A DNA stretch of 64,000 nt from contig NC_087075.1 in NCBI RefSeq assembly GCF_026151205.1, forward strand, positions 14,583,628 through 14,647,627, given 5' to 3'. The translations under genes were made by a program, and so were the position numbers. The stretch's first letter is position 1. Every line of letters begins with the position of its first letter. The stretch comes from Bolinopsis microptera. Taxonomy: Eukaryota; Ctenophora; Tentaculata; Lobata; Bolinopsidae. Below, in pieces: positions 30,319 through 39,892 of this stretch. The notes under the pieces were generated by a model. It worked only from the letters and a program-made list of their open reading frames with translations, was not told where the DNA came from and ran no database searches.

Positions 30319-33300
30319 TCAATAAATGTAATAGATTTGTAGTGTTGTAATTAGTTTCTCGGCATATAACCTAAGTTTGTACTCCTTAGCTATCGCGGGT
30401 GGCATATTAGATTTTGTAACAGGGACAGTAATGGTCTTCTTTAATTTGGCTGGGGTGCTGCAGGGGTTTGGTTTGGGAGTTTCTGTTTGTGCCTTTGGCG
30501 CTAGTATGGGTTTTGGAATCAGTCGGGGGTCACAACTTTTTGGTACTTCCAGTGGGCTGGGGGTCTGAAGAGTATCGAAGAACTTATCATGAGAAGCCGA
30601 GAATCCTCTACCAGTTTTATCCTGGATTACCATGGATCTGTTTCTCGTGATAACATTTCCAACACTGTTCAGAAGGGTGTATGAGCGAAATTTGCGGTCA
30701 ACAGACACAACTTTGGCTTGGCGCCAAGTCTTGTCAGATTTCCCGTCTTTGTAAATCACTATATCACCCGGGTTACACATATCAAAAGATTTAGTAGCAT
30801 TTCTATTATAATATTGAGCACTTGCTGCTTGTCTATCGAGTAATAATTTACGGTTTTTGCAGTCTCTCTCAGTTACCAATGAGCTTTGTAAATATGGCAA
30901 ATTTGTCTTAACATCTCTTCCCATTAATAGATTATGGGGGCTTCCCAATTGAGGGCTCAATGGAGTCGCTCTATAGTCTAGTAAACACATATTAACATTA
31001 TCTAAATTACCTTTACATCGTGTAATAATGTTCTTAACGTGCCCAATAGCTCGTTCAATCTGCCCATTAGATTGACTGTATCGTGCGGAACTAAAACACT
31101 TATCGATATCATATTTCTCACAAAACTTCCTCATTACCACCGACGCGTATATTGGTTCTCTGTCTGAAAAAGCTATATCAGGAATACCAAAACGGGCAAA
31201 TATAGACTTAAAATGTGAAATAAGTTGGTCAGACGTCGGATTTCTAGATAACTCGCTAACTTCTATCCATTTGGTAAAGTAATCTATGACAACTTGATAT
31301 TTCCGACCCATAACAGTAACAATATCTGCTCCTACTTTCTCAAATGGTCTCAATGGAACACTATGCGATTTGAGTTCAACTTTCATCGGAAGCTTCCGTG
31401 TACTTAGACACTCAGTACATTTGTCGACCATATTGTCGATATCTGAATTAATATTTCTCCAATATACTCCCTTTCTAGCTAAAGCTTTACATCTAACACG
31501 ACCCTGGTGTGTGTCATGCAACTTTCTCTGAATATCATTTTGCAAAACCTTTGGAATTACAATTCTATCATCAAACAGAACTAAGTCGTCAAAAACTGAC
31601 AGTTGGTCTTTCATTGACCAATACGGAGTAACATTTGGATCACATTGCCGTGTGTCATCTGGCCACCCATTGGTGATATATTCCGTGATTTTAGCTAAAC
31701 AAGGATCCCTAGCCGTTTCTATTTTAAGTTTATGTTTCATTTGCATCGAACTCTTTACAGTCTCTACAATCATGTGTACATTAAGATCACATTCTCGCTC
31801 TAAAACAGTGTCGTGAGTGGAAATTGGAACTGTGGCACGACTAAGGGTGTCTGGTATGACGTGATCTTTACCTGGTTTGTAGGATAGCTTGTAGTCATAC
31901 TTCTGTAGTCTGAGCAGGAGGCGCTGGCATCTGGCTGGGTTTGCATGAATTGGTTTCATGGATATCGGAGTCAGAGGCTTGTGGTCTGTATATACCTGCA
32001 CGTGTTTCCCATACACGTATTGGTTGAACCTCTCTAAGCCAAATACAACTGATAGTAGCTCCTTTTCAATATTTGCATACCGCTTCTCTGTTTCAGTCAG
32101 TGATCTTGAAGCATATGCTACTGGTTTTCCTTGCTGTAAGAGACAGGCTCCCAAACCAGCTTGGCATGCATCTGTGTGTATCTCAACGGGTTTGGTGACA
32201 TCATAATGTGCCAGAGCTGTATCATCTGTAAGGTCCTTCTTGAGATCGTCAAATGCCTTCTGTTGCTCGAAATTCCAGCAGAATACTTTGTCTTTGTGGA
32301 GCATGGTCCTCAAGTGGTGTGTCTTTTCACTGAGGTTTGGAATATATCGGGCCAGATACGTTACCATGCCCAGGAATCTCTGGATTCCTTTTTTGTCTGC
32401 TGGTGCAGGCATCTGAGTTATCGCGACAATCTTCTCTGGGTCGGGTTTGAGTCCTTCCGGTGTGATAATGTGTCCGATATACTTCACCTCGTCACACAGG
32501 AATTTGCACTTCTTTTTGTTCAACCTTATTCCTACTTGGCTGCATCGTTCTAACACAGCTCCAAGCCTGGCCGTGTGCTCTTCGAAGGTGTTAGAGAATA
32601 CGAGGATATCATCAAATATTATCAACACGCCTGGGAAACCTTCGAATTTTTCTGTCATTCTCTTCTGGAATATTTCATTTGCGCTGTTCAGTCCGAAAGG
32701 AAGACGAAGGTATCGGTACCTTCCAAATGGAGTGTTGAACGTGGTCAGCTTGCTGGATTTCTCTTCGAGGGGGAGCTGCCAATATCCACTTTTGAGGTCT
32801 AGTTTGCTGAAACATCTTGCATTTGTTATCTTTGATAACGTTTCTTCTGGGGTAGGCAAATGGTGGTGTTCTCTCATGACCCATCTGTTCAGATCCGTGG
32901 GGTCAAGACATATTCTTAGCTTCTCTGGTTGTTTTACAACCACCATCGAGTTCACCCAATCTGTGGGTTCGTCAACTTTCGTTATCACTCCAAGCTTCAG
33001 CATCCTCTCCAGTTCCTCTTGGACTTCGGTGTGGATCGAGAAGGCTAGCTTTCTTGCCGCATGTTGAACTGGTTGTGCACCGTCTTTCAACTTGATCTTC
33101 GATTTTACGTTTGACAGGCAGCCAATCGTGTCTTCTTTGAAAACATCTTCGTGATCTTTCATCAGGTCTCGTATCTTATCTTCGTGTTGGGACTTTGTCT
33201 TGGGTGTTGCTTCTTTCTTCTCCCTTAGACTTTGTCTACCAGAGAGAATATCAACCTGAAATTGATGTGAAGGTCTGTGATGAGGTGTTGTGGGGTTAGT

Positions 33301-34635
33301 GTGAACTGGATTCGACGAGCTGGTTGTGGTCGGTGGTACACTCGCAAACGGGTTAATGAGATTGAGTCTGATCAATGATTCTAAACCTAGAATAGATCTG
33401 GCTAGAAATGGTACAACATGAAATTCAGCTCTGTGCTTATTACCGTTTATCTCACAATTAAGCAATATAGTACCTAAAGAGGTTATTCCAGTTCCTCCAT
33501 AAGCTTTTAATCTAATACTAGTATCTCTAATTTTGGGGTTTGATACAATCGATTTTAACACTACACTAGAGATAACATTGCATTCAGCACCAGTATCAAT
33601 TTTGCAAAGAGTTTTTCTACCATTTAAAAGAATTTGCTCAGTCCATTCCCTACATTTGATTTCTTCAACTGCTCGTTGACTTACCGAGATAGCACCAATG
33701 TTGAGTTCCGAGGTGTAGATGCTGTCATCTTTGTCGTCTTCGTTCATCACTGCATCTAGATCTTCTTCGGAAGGGTCGCAAAAATCTTGGTGGATCATGT
33801 CGATCTTTCTTTTAGATCTGCAAACCTTGGCGAAATGGTTCTTCATTCCACATTTTGAACATGTCCGTCGATACGCTGGGCAGTGCTCAGGGTTTCCAAA
33901 CTGGTGTTGGTTCCCACAATAACCACATTTTCCTTGTGAGTTTTGCGGTTTGTATCTCTTGTTAACTTGAGGTTTTGATGGTTCGTTTTGAGGTCTGGGT
34001 CTTTTCCTCCCGATGGCATTTATGCTGGCGTTAGTTGTAGCTAGCAGTGTTTGAATCCTCTTGTCTGCCATCTCCTGGGTTTTAACAATTTTGACTGCAG
34101 TTTCCAGTGTGAGGTTGTGTTCTCTAAGAAGCCTTGTTTTCGTGGCTCGGTTAGACACTCCTACTACGATCCTGTCTCTGATGAGGCTCTCTGATATGTC
34201 CTCTGCTTCAAGTTTGATCTTTTTCTTCTCTCCACCTTCTAGATCGATTTCTATTTCTCTTGGCGGGATCGTGTAGTTGCATTTCTTAGCCTGCATTCGA
34301 AGCCTCATTTGAAATGCTTCAATGGTTTCCTCTTCTTCCTGGTCCATTGTGTTAAAAATGTGTCTTTCTACCGTCTCGTTTGCAGTATGTCTAAATTTAT
34401 TTATGATCTCGACCTTGATCAACTTGTATGAAGCTTTCGCTTCATTGCTTAGGCTTGATACAAATTTTTTCACGGCTCCCCCACACAGCTGCATCAAAAT
34501 GGCTTTCTTTCGCCTGTCGTCTATTTCCCCAAAATTTGCAAGCATTGAGTCTTCAAATTCTTCTACCCACTGGTCGAAAGGCTGGTCATTTTCATACTGG
34601 GTACATTCGAAAAATCCTCTAACTTCTGACACCAT
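30319..34635 (-). CDS. gypsy gag-pol polyprotein, single ORF
   Basis: 1438 aa. Gag (about 1-230) is followed by two CCHC-like knuckles (CGYCGNQ..., CSKCGMKNHFAKVC). Then come aspartic protease (KIDTGAECNVIS), reverse transcriptase (RICLDPTDLNRW, SKLDLKSGYWQLP, ILIFDDILVFS), RNase H (IHTDACQAGLG, YTDHKPL) and integrase (zinc-binding HDTHQGR ... CTECLS, then DYFTKWIEVSE and SQSNGQIERA). This order is that of Ty3/gypsy. Gag and pol are in one frame. The ATG overlaps the last base of the 5' LTR, and the following TGGTGTCAGAAG is the likely tRNA primer site. Confidence 0.95.
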   Translation of the reverse strand: MVSEVRGFFECTQYENDQPFDQWVEEFEDSMLANFGEIDDRRKKAILMQLCGGAVKKFVSSLSNEAKASYKLIKVEIINKFRHTANETVERHIFNTMDQEEEETIEAFQMRLRMQAKKCNYTIPPREIEIDLEGGEKKKIKLEAEDISESLIRDRIVVGVSNRATKTRLLREHNLTLETAVKIVKTQEMADKRIQTLLATTNASINAIGRKRPRPQNEPSKPQVNKRYKPQNSQGKCGYCGNQHQFGNPEHCPAYRRTCSKCGMKNHFAKVCRSKRKIDMIHQDFCDPSEEDLDAVMNEDDKDDSIYTSELNIGAISVSQRAVEEIKCREWTEQILLNGRKTLCKIDTGAECNVISSVVLKSIVSNPKIRDTSIRLKAYGGTGITSLGTILLNCEINGNKHRAEFHVVPFLARSILGLESLIRLNLINPFASVPPTTTSSSNPVHTNPTTPHHRPSHQFQVDILSGRQSLREKKEATPKTKSQHEDKIRDLMKDHEDVFKEDTIGCLSNVKSKIKLKDGAQPVQHAARKLAFSIHTEVQEELERMLKLGVITKVDEPTDWVNSMVVVKQPEKLRICLDPTDLNRWVMREHHHLPTPEETLSKITNARCFSKLDLKSGYWQLPLEEKSSKLTTFNTPFGRYRYLRLPFGLNSANEIFQKRMTEKFEGFPGVLIIFDDILVFSNTFEEHTARLGAVLERCSQVGIRLNKKKCKFLCDEVKYIGHIITPEGLKPDPEKIVAITQMPAPADKKGIQRFLGMVTYLARYIPNLSEKTHHLRTMLHKDKVFCWNFEQQKAFDDLKKDLTDDTALAHYDVTKPVEIHTDACQAGLGACLLQQGKPVAYASRSLTETEKRYANIEKELLSVVFGLERFNQYVYGKHVQVYTDHKPLTPISMKPIHANPARCQRLLLRLQKYDYKLSYKPGKDHVIPDTLSRATVPISTHDTVLERECDLNVHMIVETVKSSMQMKHKLKIETARDPCLAKITEYITNGWPDDTRQCDPNVTPYWSMKDQLSVFDDLVLFDDRIVIPKVLQNDIQRKLHDTHQGRVRCKALARKGVYWRNINSDIDNMVDKCTECLSTRKLPMKVELKSHSVPLRPFEKVGADIVTVMGRKYQVVIDYFTKWIEVSELSRNPTSDQLISHFKSIFARFGIPDIAFSDREPIYASVVMRKFCEKYDIDKCFSSARYSQSNGQIERAIGHVKNIITRCKGNLDNVNMCLLDYRATPLSPQLGSPHNLLMGRDVKTNLPYLQSSLVTERDCKNRKLLLDRQAASAQYYNRNATKSFDMCNPGDIVIYKDGKSDKTWRQAKVVSVDRKFRSYTLLNSVGNVITRNRSMVIQDKTGRGFSASHDKFFDTLQTPSPLEVPKSCDPRLIPKPILAPKAQTETPKPNPCSTPAKLKKTITVPVTKSNMPPAIAKEYKLRLYAEKLITTLQIYYIY

Positions 34636-34771
34636 GTTATGTTATGTGCTTGCGTTATTGTTGGACAAGTCATACACTAGTTTCCCATCAAAACCTGAAC
34701 AATATATAATTAACCATTTATTCAAATACAATATATATCAACAATATATATCAAATATACAATACATAACC
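34635..34771 (-). repeat. 5' LTR of the gypsy element
   Basis: Matches the 3' LTR over 136 bases. Its end abuts the gag start codon. On the other side it lies about 105 bp from the TOMM22 start codon, so it sits in the TOMM22 promoter region. Confidence 0.9.
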
Positions 34772-34876
34772 TTATATATATACCTTATTTACGGTACTAT
34801 TTTCCTTTGCCCATGGTTTATGGTAAATCAATGTTTTACTGTATCGGAAATACTGATACAAATTTCTTAGAACAGG

Positions 34877-36367
34877 ATGGCTGCTCCACCTGCAATGATA
34901 GAAGATGTTGATGATCTTGACTTAATTCCAGATGAAGAGCTGGAGGAAACTTATCTTGAGAGAATAATTGGTCTTAGAGGTAAATATACACTATATTTTA
35001 TATGGTATTATCCTGTTAGGGGTCAGCCGAGGGGGAGGGGGTTTCTAAATGATTAGGGGTCGTTCACATATTACGTAATCAATTTTTGGAACATTTTGAC
35101 CCCCCCCCCCCCCCCCCCCCTTCCGTAATCAGTTTTACACATAGCCATTGTGTCAAAATTACAGTAGCGTAATCATTCGGAAACCCCCCCCCTCAGCTGA
35201 TTACGTGATAATATGTGAACGACCCCTTACGGAGAGGAGGTTTCTAAATGATTACGATTGACTACAGGGGGGGAGGGGGTGGTTGATTGGCTGTTGAGTA
35301 TGTAATCAAAATTTTCTTTTTTACCCTCTAGAATAATAACAATTTGACAATATTTTAATTCAAATTCCGCTCAACTTCACTCTGAAAGTGATAAAATTTA
35401 GGAATGGATTGGGTACCTGACTGCTAAAGTAGTTTGGAAAGTTCTTGGCTGGATATCATGACAATGATTTCGGCTCATAATGATCGGGGTAGGGGGCCGG
35501 GGTCAGGCCATGATTACGTAATTTTGTTGTCAGGAGGGGGGGGGGGGGGGTGGGTATTGATTACGGTTGATTACGGAGGGGGGAGAGGGGTAAAAATTGC
35601 TCAAATATTATATATAAAAGTAATATGGGGGGGAGCCAAGTGGATATTTGTAGATATTTGGATAATGTCATCCACTTTTTTCGTGAATTATCCATTACAA
35701 TAATCTACAAATATCTACATTTATCTACAAAAAATGTATATCTCAAATATGTGCCCAGAAATTCTACTGAATTTTTGGAGATAAATGTATAAATTTGTAG
35801 AATTTGTAGAATTTTCGTGAATTATCCATTGACAATAATCTACAAATATCTACATTTATCTACAAAAAATGTAATCTCAAATATGTGCCCAGAAATTCTA
35901 CTGAATTTTTGGAGATAAATGTATAAATTTGTAGAATGTCATCCACTTTTTTCGTGGATTATCCATTCTACATTAATCTACAAATATCTACAAATATCCA
36001 CTTGGCCCCCCCCCCCCCCCCCCCCTAATATGTGAACGACCCCTTATTGATAATTTACAATTCACAACTGATTTATTAAAAGTTTATAACAGAATGTACT
36101 TAAATTTGAACCAATTGAAATGAAATTAAATGTCCCATTATTTGTATTTCAGAAATGTTCCCACGTTCAGCCAGGACGGGAGGAGCCTTTGTGGCCACCA
36201 CCACCAAAACCTCATCGCTGTGGCTGTATCATTTTATAAAGAGTGCGATATGGATCACAACTACTTCTGCTATTATAATGGCCCTTCCAGTGGCCATTGA
36301 GATAACTCAGATTCAAGCTGCTGATGACATGAAGAAGGTGCGGCAGGAGAAATTGTTTGCTAAATAG
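34877..36367 (+). CDS. TOMM22: Mitochondrial import receptor subunit TOM22 homologue
   Basis: Two exons, 34877-34979 and 36153-36367 (TAG), join in phase to 105 aa. An acidic N-terminal cytosolic part (EDVDDLDLIPDEELEE) is followed by the conserved TYLERIIGL and REMFP block. A single membrane segment lies at about 64-84 (AIWITTTSAIIMALPVAIEI), and a short Gln/Lys-rich tail faces the intermembrane space. TOM22 is the central receptor and organiser of the TOM complex in the outer mitochondrial membrane. It is shorter than the human protein at both ends. The 1.17-kb intron is filled with palindromic transposon sequence. Confidence 0.93.
35056..35226. mobile_element. PIF/Harbinger-like MITE in the TOMM22 intron
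   Basis: The ends are GGGGTCGTTCACATATTACG and, inverted, CGTGATAATATGTGAACGACCCC. They are flanked by TTA on both sides (35053-35055 and 35227-35229). A 3-bp TTA/TAA duplication suggests PIF/Harbinger. A third copy of the terminus ends at 36044, again followed by TTA, so a larger composite (35056-36044) is possible. Confidence 0.7.
35635..36006. repeat. Palindromic element with internal ~130-bp duplication
   Basis: The inverted ends GCCAAGTGGATATTTGTAGA (35635) and TCTACAAATATCCACTTGGC (to 36006) are surrounded by G and C runs. Inside, a block of about 130 bp (TCTACAAATATCTACATTTA ... ATAAATGTATAAATTTGTAG) is repeated at about 35700 and 35833. Confidence 0.85.
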
Positions 36368-37282
36368 TGCACTGTGTGTGATTATGAATGAAGTTTGTGG
36401 TACTTTGTACATGTCTGCCAGTCTGTTAACCAGGAAACTAGCTAAATTCAATGTGTCTTTTCCATTTGAGTCATCTATAAATCATCTATGGCTTAGGTTA
36501 CAACCAAGAGTTTGTTGCGAACTTGCTAATATTGATCACAAGCAGATTGATATATTTGTTTAAGTTTAAACTTTTGAAATTTTGGACCATTAAGTAGCAG
36601 TTCAGTGCACTAAGACTTATCAAAGAGTTTTTATACAGTATTTTGTCGTTATTTGAACTCACTGCACTATTATGACCTAGAACCTGACTCTATTTCTAAC
36701 TGTACGGCAACAGTCAGAATTTGATGCTCACAAAACCTCTTATTGATTTGCAGATACTGTTATATGGAGATATTCTATATCTTATGTTAATAATTTATTA
36801 TTTTTATACAGTGCTTAAAGATTTGTATAACCTTCTACCATGACTTCTGCATAATGTATATAATCATTCCAAGTCTATCTCTGGACAAGTTTAAAATTTC
36901 AAATCCATTTAGAATTTTGAAAGGTTGATTTATTAATTTATGGTTATCAAAATAAAACCAAAAATTCAATTTTTAACAAATCTTAAAACACTCTAGATTA
37001 TGACTTTAACAACCCTTGCTAATGTGGAACAGAAAGTCGAAAGAATATAAAGAATGAGAGGAAGAATAAAAACAACTGTGGTTGAAGGTAAATTTGTAAG
37101 TTCAATTTGTAACAGAGTTTTATATTAACAGGAAACGATGTAACTGAGTCAATATATTTTAATGTTGCCATGGGGTGGCAAGTCCCCATGCATCGTGGTC
37201 CAATAGTTTCATTGCGTCTTAATATAGGGACTAATACTCTATCAATATGTTGGTCTGTCCCTTGATAAATTGTCTCTTTCAG
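36368..37282. other. TOMM22 3' region and intergenic
   Basis: AT-rich, with no gene recognised. AATAAA-type signals near 36950 could end the TOMM22 transcript. Confidence 0.4.
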
Positions 37283-37430
37283 AGTGTGAAAGGGAAAGAT
37301 AAAATGTGGATGCCAGTTTAGAGACCAAAACCTTAGCTGTGGCAGATCTCAATGTAAAAGTAAAGATGAAGGATTGTGCTCTTAAAGATGCCAGACAAGT
37401 TACTGAAGCTCACTAAACGGTTTGTGACAC
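37283..37430 (+). pseudogene. Decayed METAP2 exon 4, copy 1
   Basis: After a pyrimidine tract and AG (37281-37282), the sequence tracks METAP2 exon 4. The best match is its end: AAGATGAAGGATTGTGCTC, GATGCCAGACAAG, TGAAGCTCACTAAACG, then a GTTTGTGAC at the donor position. In-frame stops and an insertion of about 60 bp make it non-coding. It lies 124 bp upstream of BTB copy 1. Confidence 0.75.
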
Positions 37431-37553
37431 ATTTGTTATAATATTACACATGGATCTTAGTACAATAAGTTTTCTTTCTGCTGTCAGACGTTTAATGTTC
37501 ATATGATTAACTAATTGTCGTGATTCTTATAGCTTTAGAAAGTAAATGTTACT

Positions 37554-39257
37554 ATGGGAGAGCCACAACCGTCAACATTTGTCACACTGCCAAGAGAAAG
37601 TAAACCTCCACTTGAATGCTCGAGTTCAAGAGCATTCAAGAGAAATCTTCCTAGGGACTTTACACTTATTTTGAAAGGGGGCGAAAAAGTACCTGTTAGT
37701 TCAGAGGTTCTCTGTTGGAATAGCCCAGTTTTCAGAGAAATTATTCAAGACCTGAAAGTGACAAGCCATGAAATGGATGACTTTGAATATGATGCTGTTG
37801 AATGCTTCATTCAATGTCTATATACAGGGAAATCAAAATCTTTGAGTGCTAACATCTTTAGGGAGTTTTATAAAATGGCTAATATATTTGTTGTTTCGTG
37901 GCTCATCTGCAAGTGCATACAGTTTTTTGAGGGTATAGCCAGAAAAGAGTACAAAGATATGGAATATCTTCATTTTCTTATTTCGGAGGCAGGTTATGCT
38001 TTTGAGACCTGTAAAGATAGCCGATTGATAGATCTTCTCAAAAGGTTGTCATCTGAAATTTTCTTCCCCACTGAATCAATCTGCCTGATTGTGCCATCGA
38101 ACGAAGATTTGAATGATATTAGCTCAACTTCTTTGGAGTTGCTTAAAGTAGTCGCTGGAAATGAGGTCGAAATACTGGCAAGATTAGTTGAAGGATGTGT
38201 AAGAGAATCTAAATCTATGACTGAAAATGTAAAGCTTCTTTTGGACCCAGTTTTACTAGCAAGATGTTTGATCCGTGATAGTGGAACTTATTTCTGTCTG
38301 TTTGAAACTCTGCATCGTTTAGAAACCCTATCATTAGAAGATACGAAGTTCATCAGTAAGATACAATTAGAAAGCACTCGAAGAGTCTCTCAAATTGCCA
38401 TTGTTAAACCCATTACAGTTGCGGATTTAAAAATTCCTGACCCAATATGTTGCCGTCCCAACTATTACATCAGTCAAAAACTCAAGGAAACGAGCAGCTA
38501 CTCAAAATTTATCAAACTTTTTCGTGAGACTTCAACAGTTAAGAACCTTTATCAGTTTATTGATGGAATGATATTCTGGATGTATTTTCATGCTGAGAGT
38601 AATTTAATACCAAATTGGTCTAAGGATGTTGAACACGAAATAGTCACTATCAGAATGGAGCAACGATGGAGGAAAGTTTCAGATGAATACCTCATAAATA
38701 AACAGTTTCAAACAAAGGCAATGGATGATTTCTTTTCTTCATTGCTAAAATGTTCAAAACTAGTCTGCAAAAGGAAACCTCCCCTGATAGCCGACAGATG
38801 CGTATCAGTTCTCAAGCTGTTTAAACAGTCCCACGTTTTTCACTTTACCCCACCAAAAGAGACTAATCTGGAAAATAAAGCTTCAGTTTCAAGCTTTTCG
38901 ATAAGATCGAGGTCTTCAAATGCAGGTTACCGTTCAAATTCACCTAATGTTCTTTTTGAGTTTATCCCAAAAGATGTAGATGGCTTTAAATCAATTAGCT
39001 CAAGCAGCGAAACCATTTATCCTCAACAAATGCATCTCTGCTTTACTGTAACGGGCAAAGCAAAAAGTGGTCCAGACCAGTTCGTAAATTGGGAACCTAT
39101 GCCTCCCCTGACATGGGCAAGTGGGCTACATGGCTATCATCAAGGTAAACGATTTCATTTGTGCTGGAGAGAAATTGATTTCAAGGAGAGTGAAATTCCA
39201 GCTGTTGACGAAACCTTTGAAGGGAATTTCGAGCTTAAATGCAAATTATATTACTAA
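37554..39257 (+). CDS. BTB-domain protein, intact copy
   Basis: 567 aa, single exon. A BTB/POZ fold is at about 33-126: RDFTLILKGGEKVPVSSEVL, SPVFREII, DAVECFIQCLYTG, YKMANIF, LICKCIQFF. A helical BACK-like region (about 130-280) and a long unassigned part follow, with a C-terminal block WASGLHGYHQGKRFHLCWRE. BTB domains dimerise and often recruit CUL3, but the partner of this family is unknown. A paralogue lies about 5.7 kb downstream. The upstream METAP2 fragment suggests that the gene arose or inserted inside a METAP2 copy. Confidence 0.85.
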   Translation: MGEPQPSTFVTLPRESKPPLECSSSRAFKRNLPRDFTLILKGGEKVPVSSEVLCWNSPVFREIIQDLKVTSHEMDDFEYDAVECFIQCLYTGKSKSLSANIFREFYKMANIFVVSWLICKCIQFFEGIARKEYKDMEYLHFLISEAGYAFETCKDSRLIDLLKRLSSEIFFPTESICLIVPSNEDLNDISSTSLELLKVVAGNEVEILARLVEGCVRESKSMTENVKLLLDPVLLARCLIRDSGTYFCLFETLHRLETLSLEDTKFISKIQLESTRRVSQIAIVKPITVADLKIPDPICCRPNYYISQKLKETSSYSKFIKLFRETSTVKNLYQFIDGMIFWMYFHAESNLIPNWSKDVEHEIVTIRMEQRWRKVSDEYLINKQFQTKAMDDFFSSLLKCSKLVCKRKPPLIADRCVSVLKLFKQSHVFHFTPPKETNLENKASVSSFSIRSRSSNAGYRSNSPNVLFEFIPKDVDGFKSISSSSETIYPQQMHLCFTVTGKAKSGPDQFVNWEPMPPLTWASGLHGYHQGKRFHLCWREIDFKESEIPAVDETFEGNFELKCKLYY

Positions 39258-39660
39258 ATGGATATAACTTTTTGAGTGAATGATAAGTAAATCTTCGTTG
39301 TGGGCTGAGCTGTGGCTGTAGTTTCTTCGATTTCTGCTATGCTGTTTATTAACAGTTTATAAGAAAACTCGATTTATTAGCGAAGAATCAGTATGGGGGG
39401 GGGGGGGGGGGGGGGGGGGGGGGTAATGACTACTTTTGGGGACTTGGGGAATTACGTCAATTCCCCATGATTTTTAGTCCCCATTAGTCCCCAAAAGTCT
39501 CCATTAGTCCCCATTTAGATTTCAAAAAATCTGGCTTCTCCAGACCAGATCGTAAACTTCTCAAGACTGAAGTCTAGAATATTTATAAATGGTCACTGGA
39601 CATTCCTGACTTCTTGGGAGCTACTTGAGGGCTGTTAGAGTACCTCAGGTTATTAAACTA

Positions 39661-39735
39661 ACAAAGCTGCCATATAGCCTGACTGACAATTTTCTCGACT
39701 GACTGACAATGTTTCTTCTTTTCCCCATTTAGTCA
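39661..39735. repeat. ~75-bp direct repeat, left copy
   Basis: This segment (ACAAAGCTGCCATATAGCCT ... CCCCATTTAG) recurs almost unchanged at about 41559-41632. The two copies flank the piggyBac-like element at a distance inside the hAT-like element. Confidence 0.9.
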
Positions 39736-39892
39736 GTGATTTATTATTGAAGCTTGTAATTACAATAACTAATGCTTCTGTAAATACTTTAATTAATTGT
39801 TTGTTCCGTTATTCTTTTTCCTTCCTCTTTTCCTTGTCATCCCCTTTAGTTTTAAGATTCTTGCTATAAATGGCTACAGCTAACACTATTAA

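Larger units (their letters stand above)
23841..34771 (-). mobile_element. Ty3/gypsy LTR retrotransposon with a LINE nested inside
   Basis: LTRs at 34771-34635 (5') and 23977-23841 (3') flank a gag-pol ORF and an inserted LINE (B). The LTRs are only 137 bp. They start TGTTATG and end CATAACA on both strands and match over 136 bases, the exception being the outermost base at 34771. A purine-rich AAAGAGGGAGA on the minus strand just before the 3' LTR (about 23978-23990) is the likely polypurine tract. No clear target duplication was found. Confidence 0.9.

Noticed and set aside
30062-30319. A separate env or third ORF between gypsy pol and LINE B
   Set aside because: Only about 250 bp with no ORF; the next reading frame belongs to LINE B.
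32447-34870. Plus-strand ORFs opposite the gypsy gag-pol
   Set aside because: Shadows of the minus-strand 1438-aa ORF; no independent motifs.
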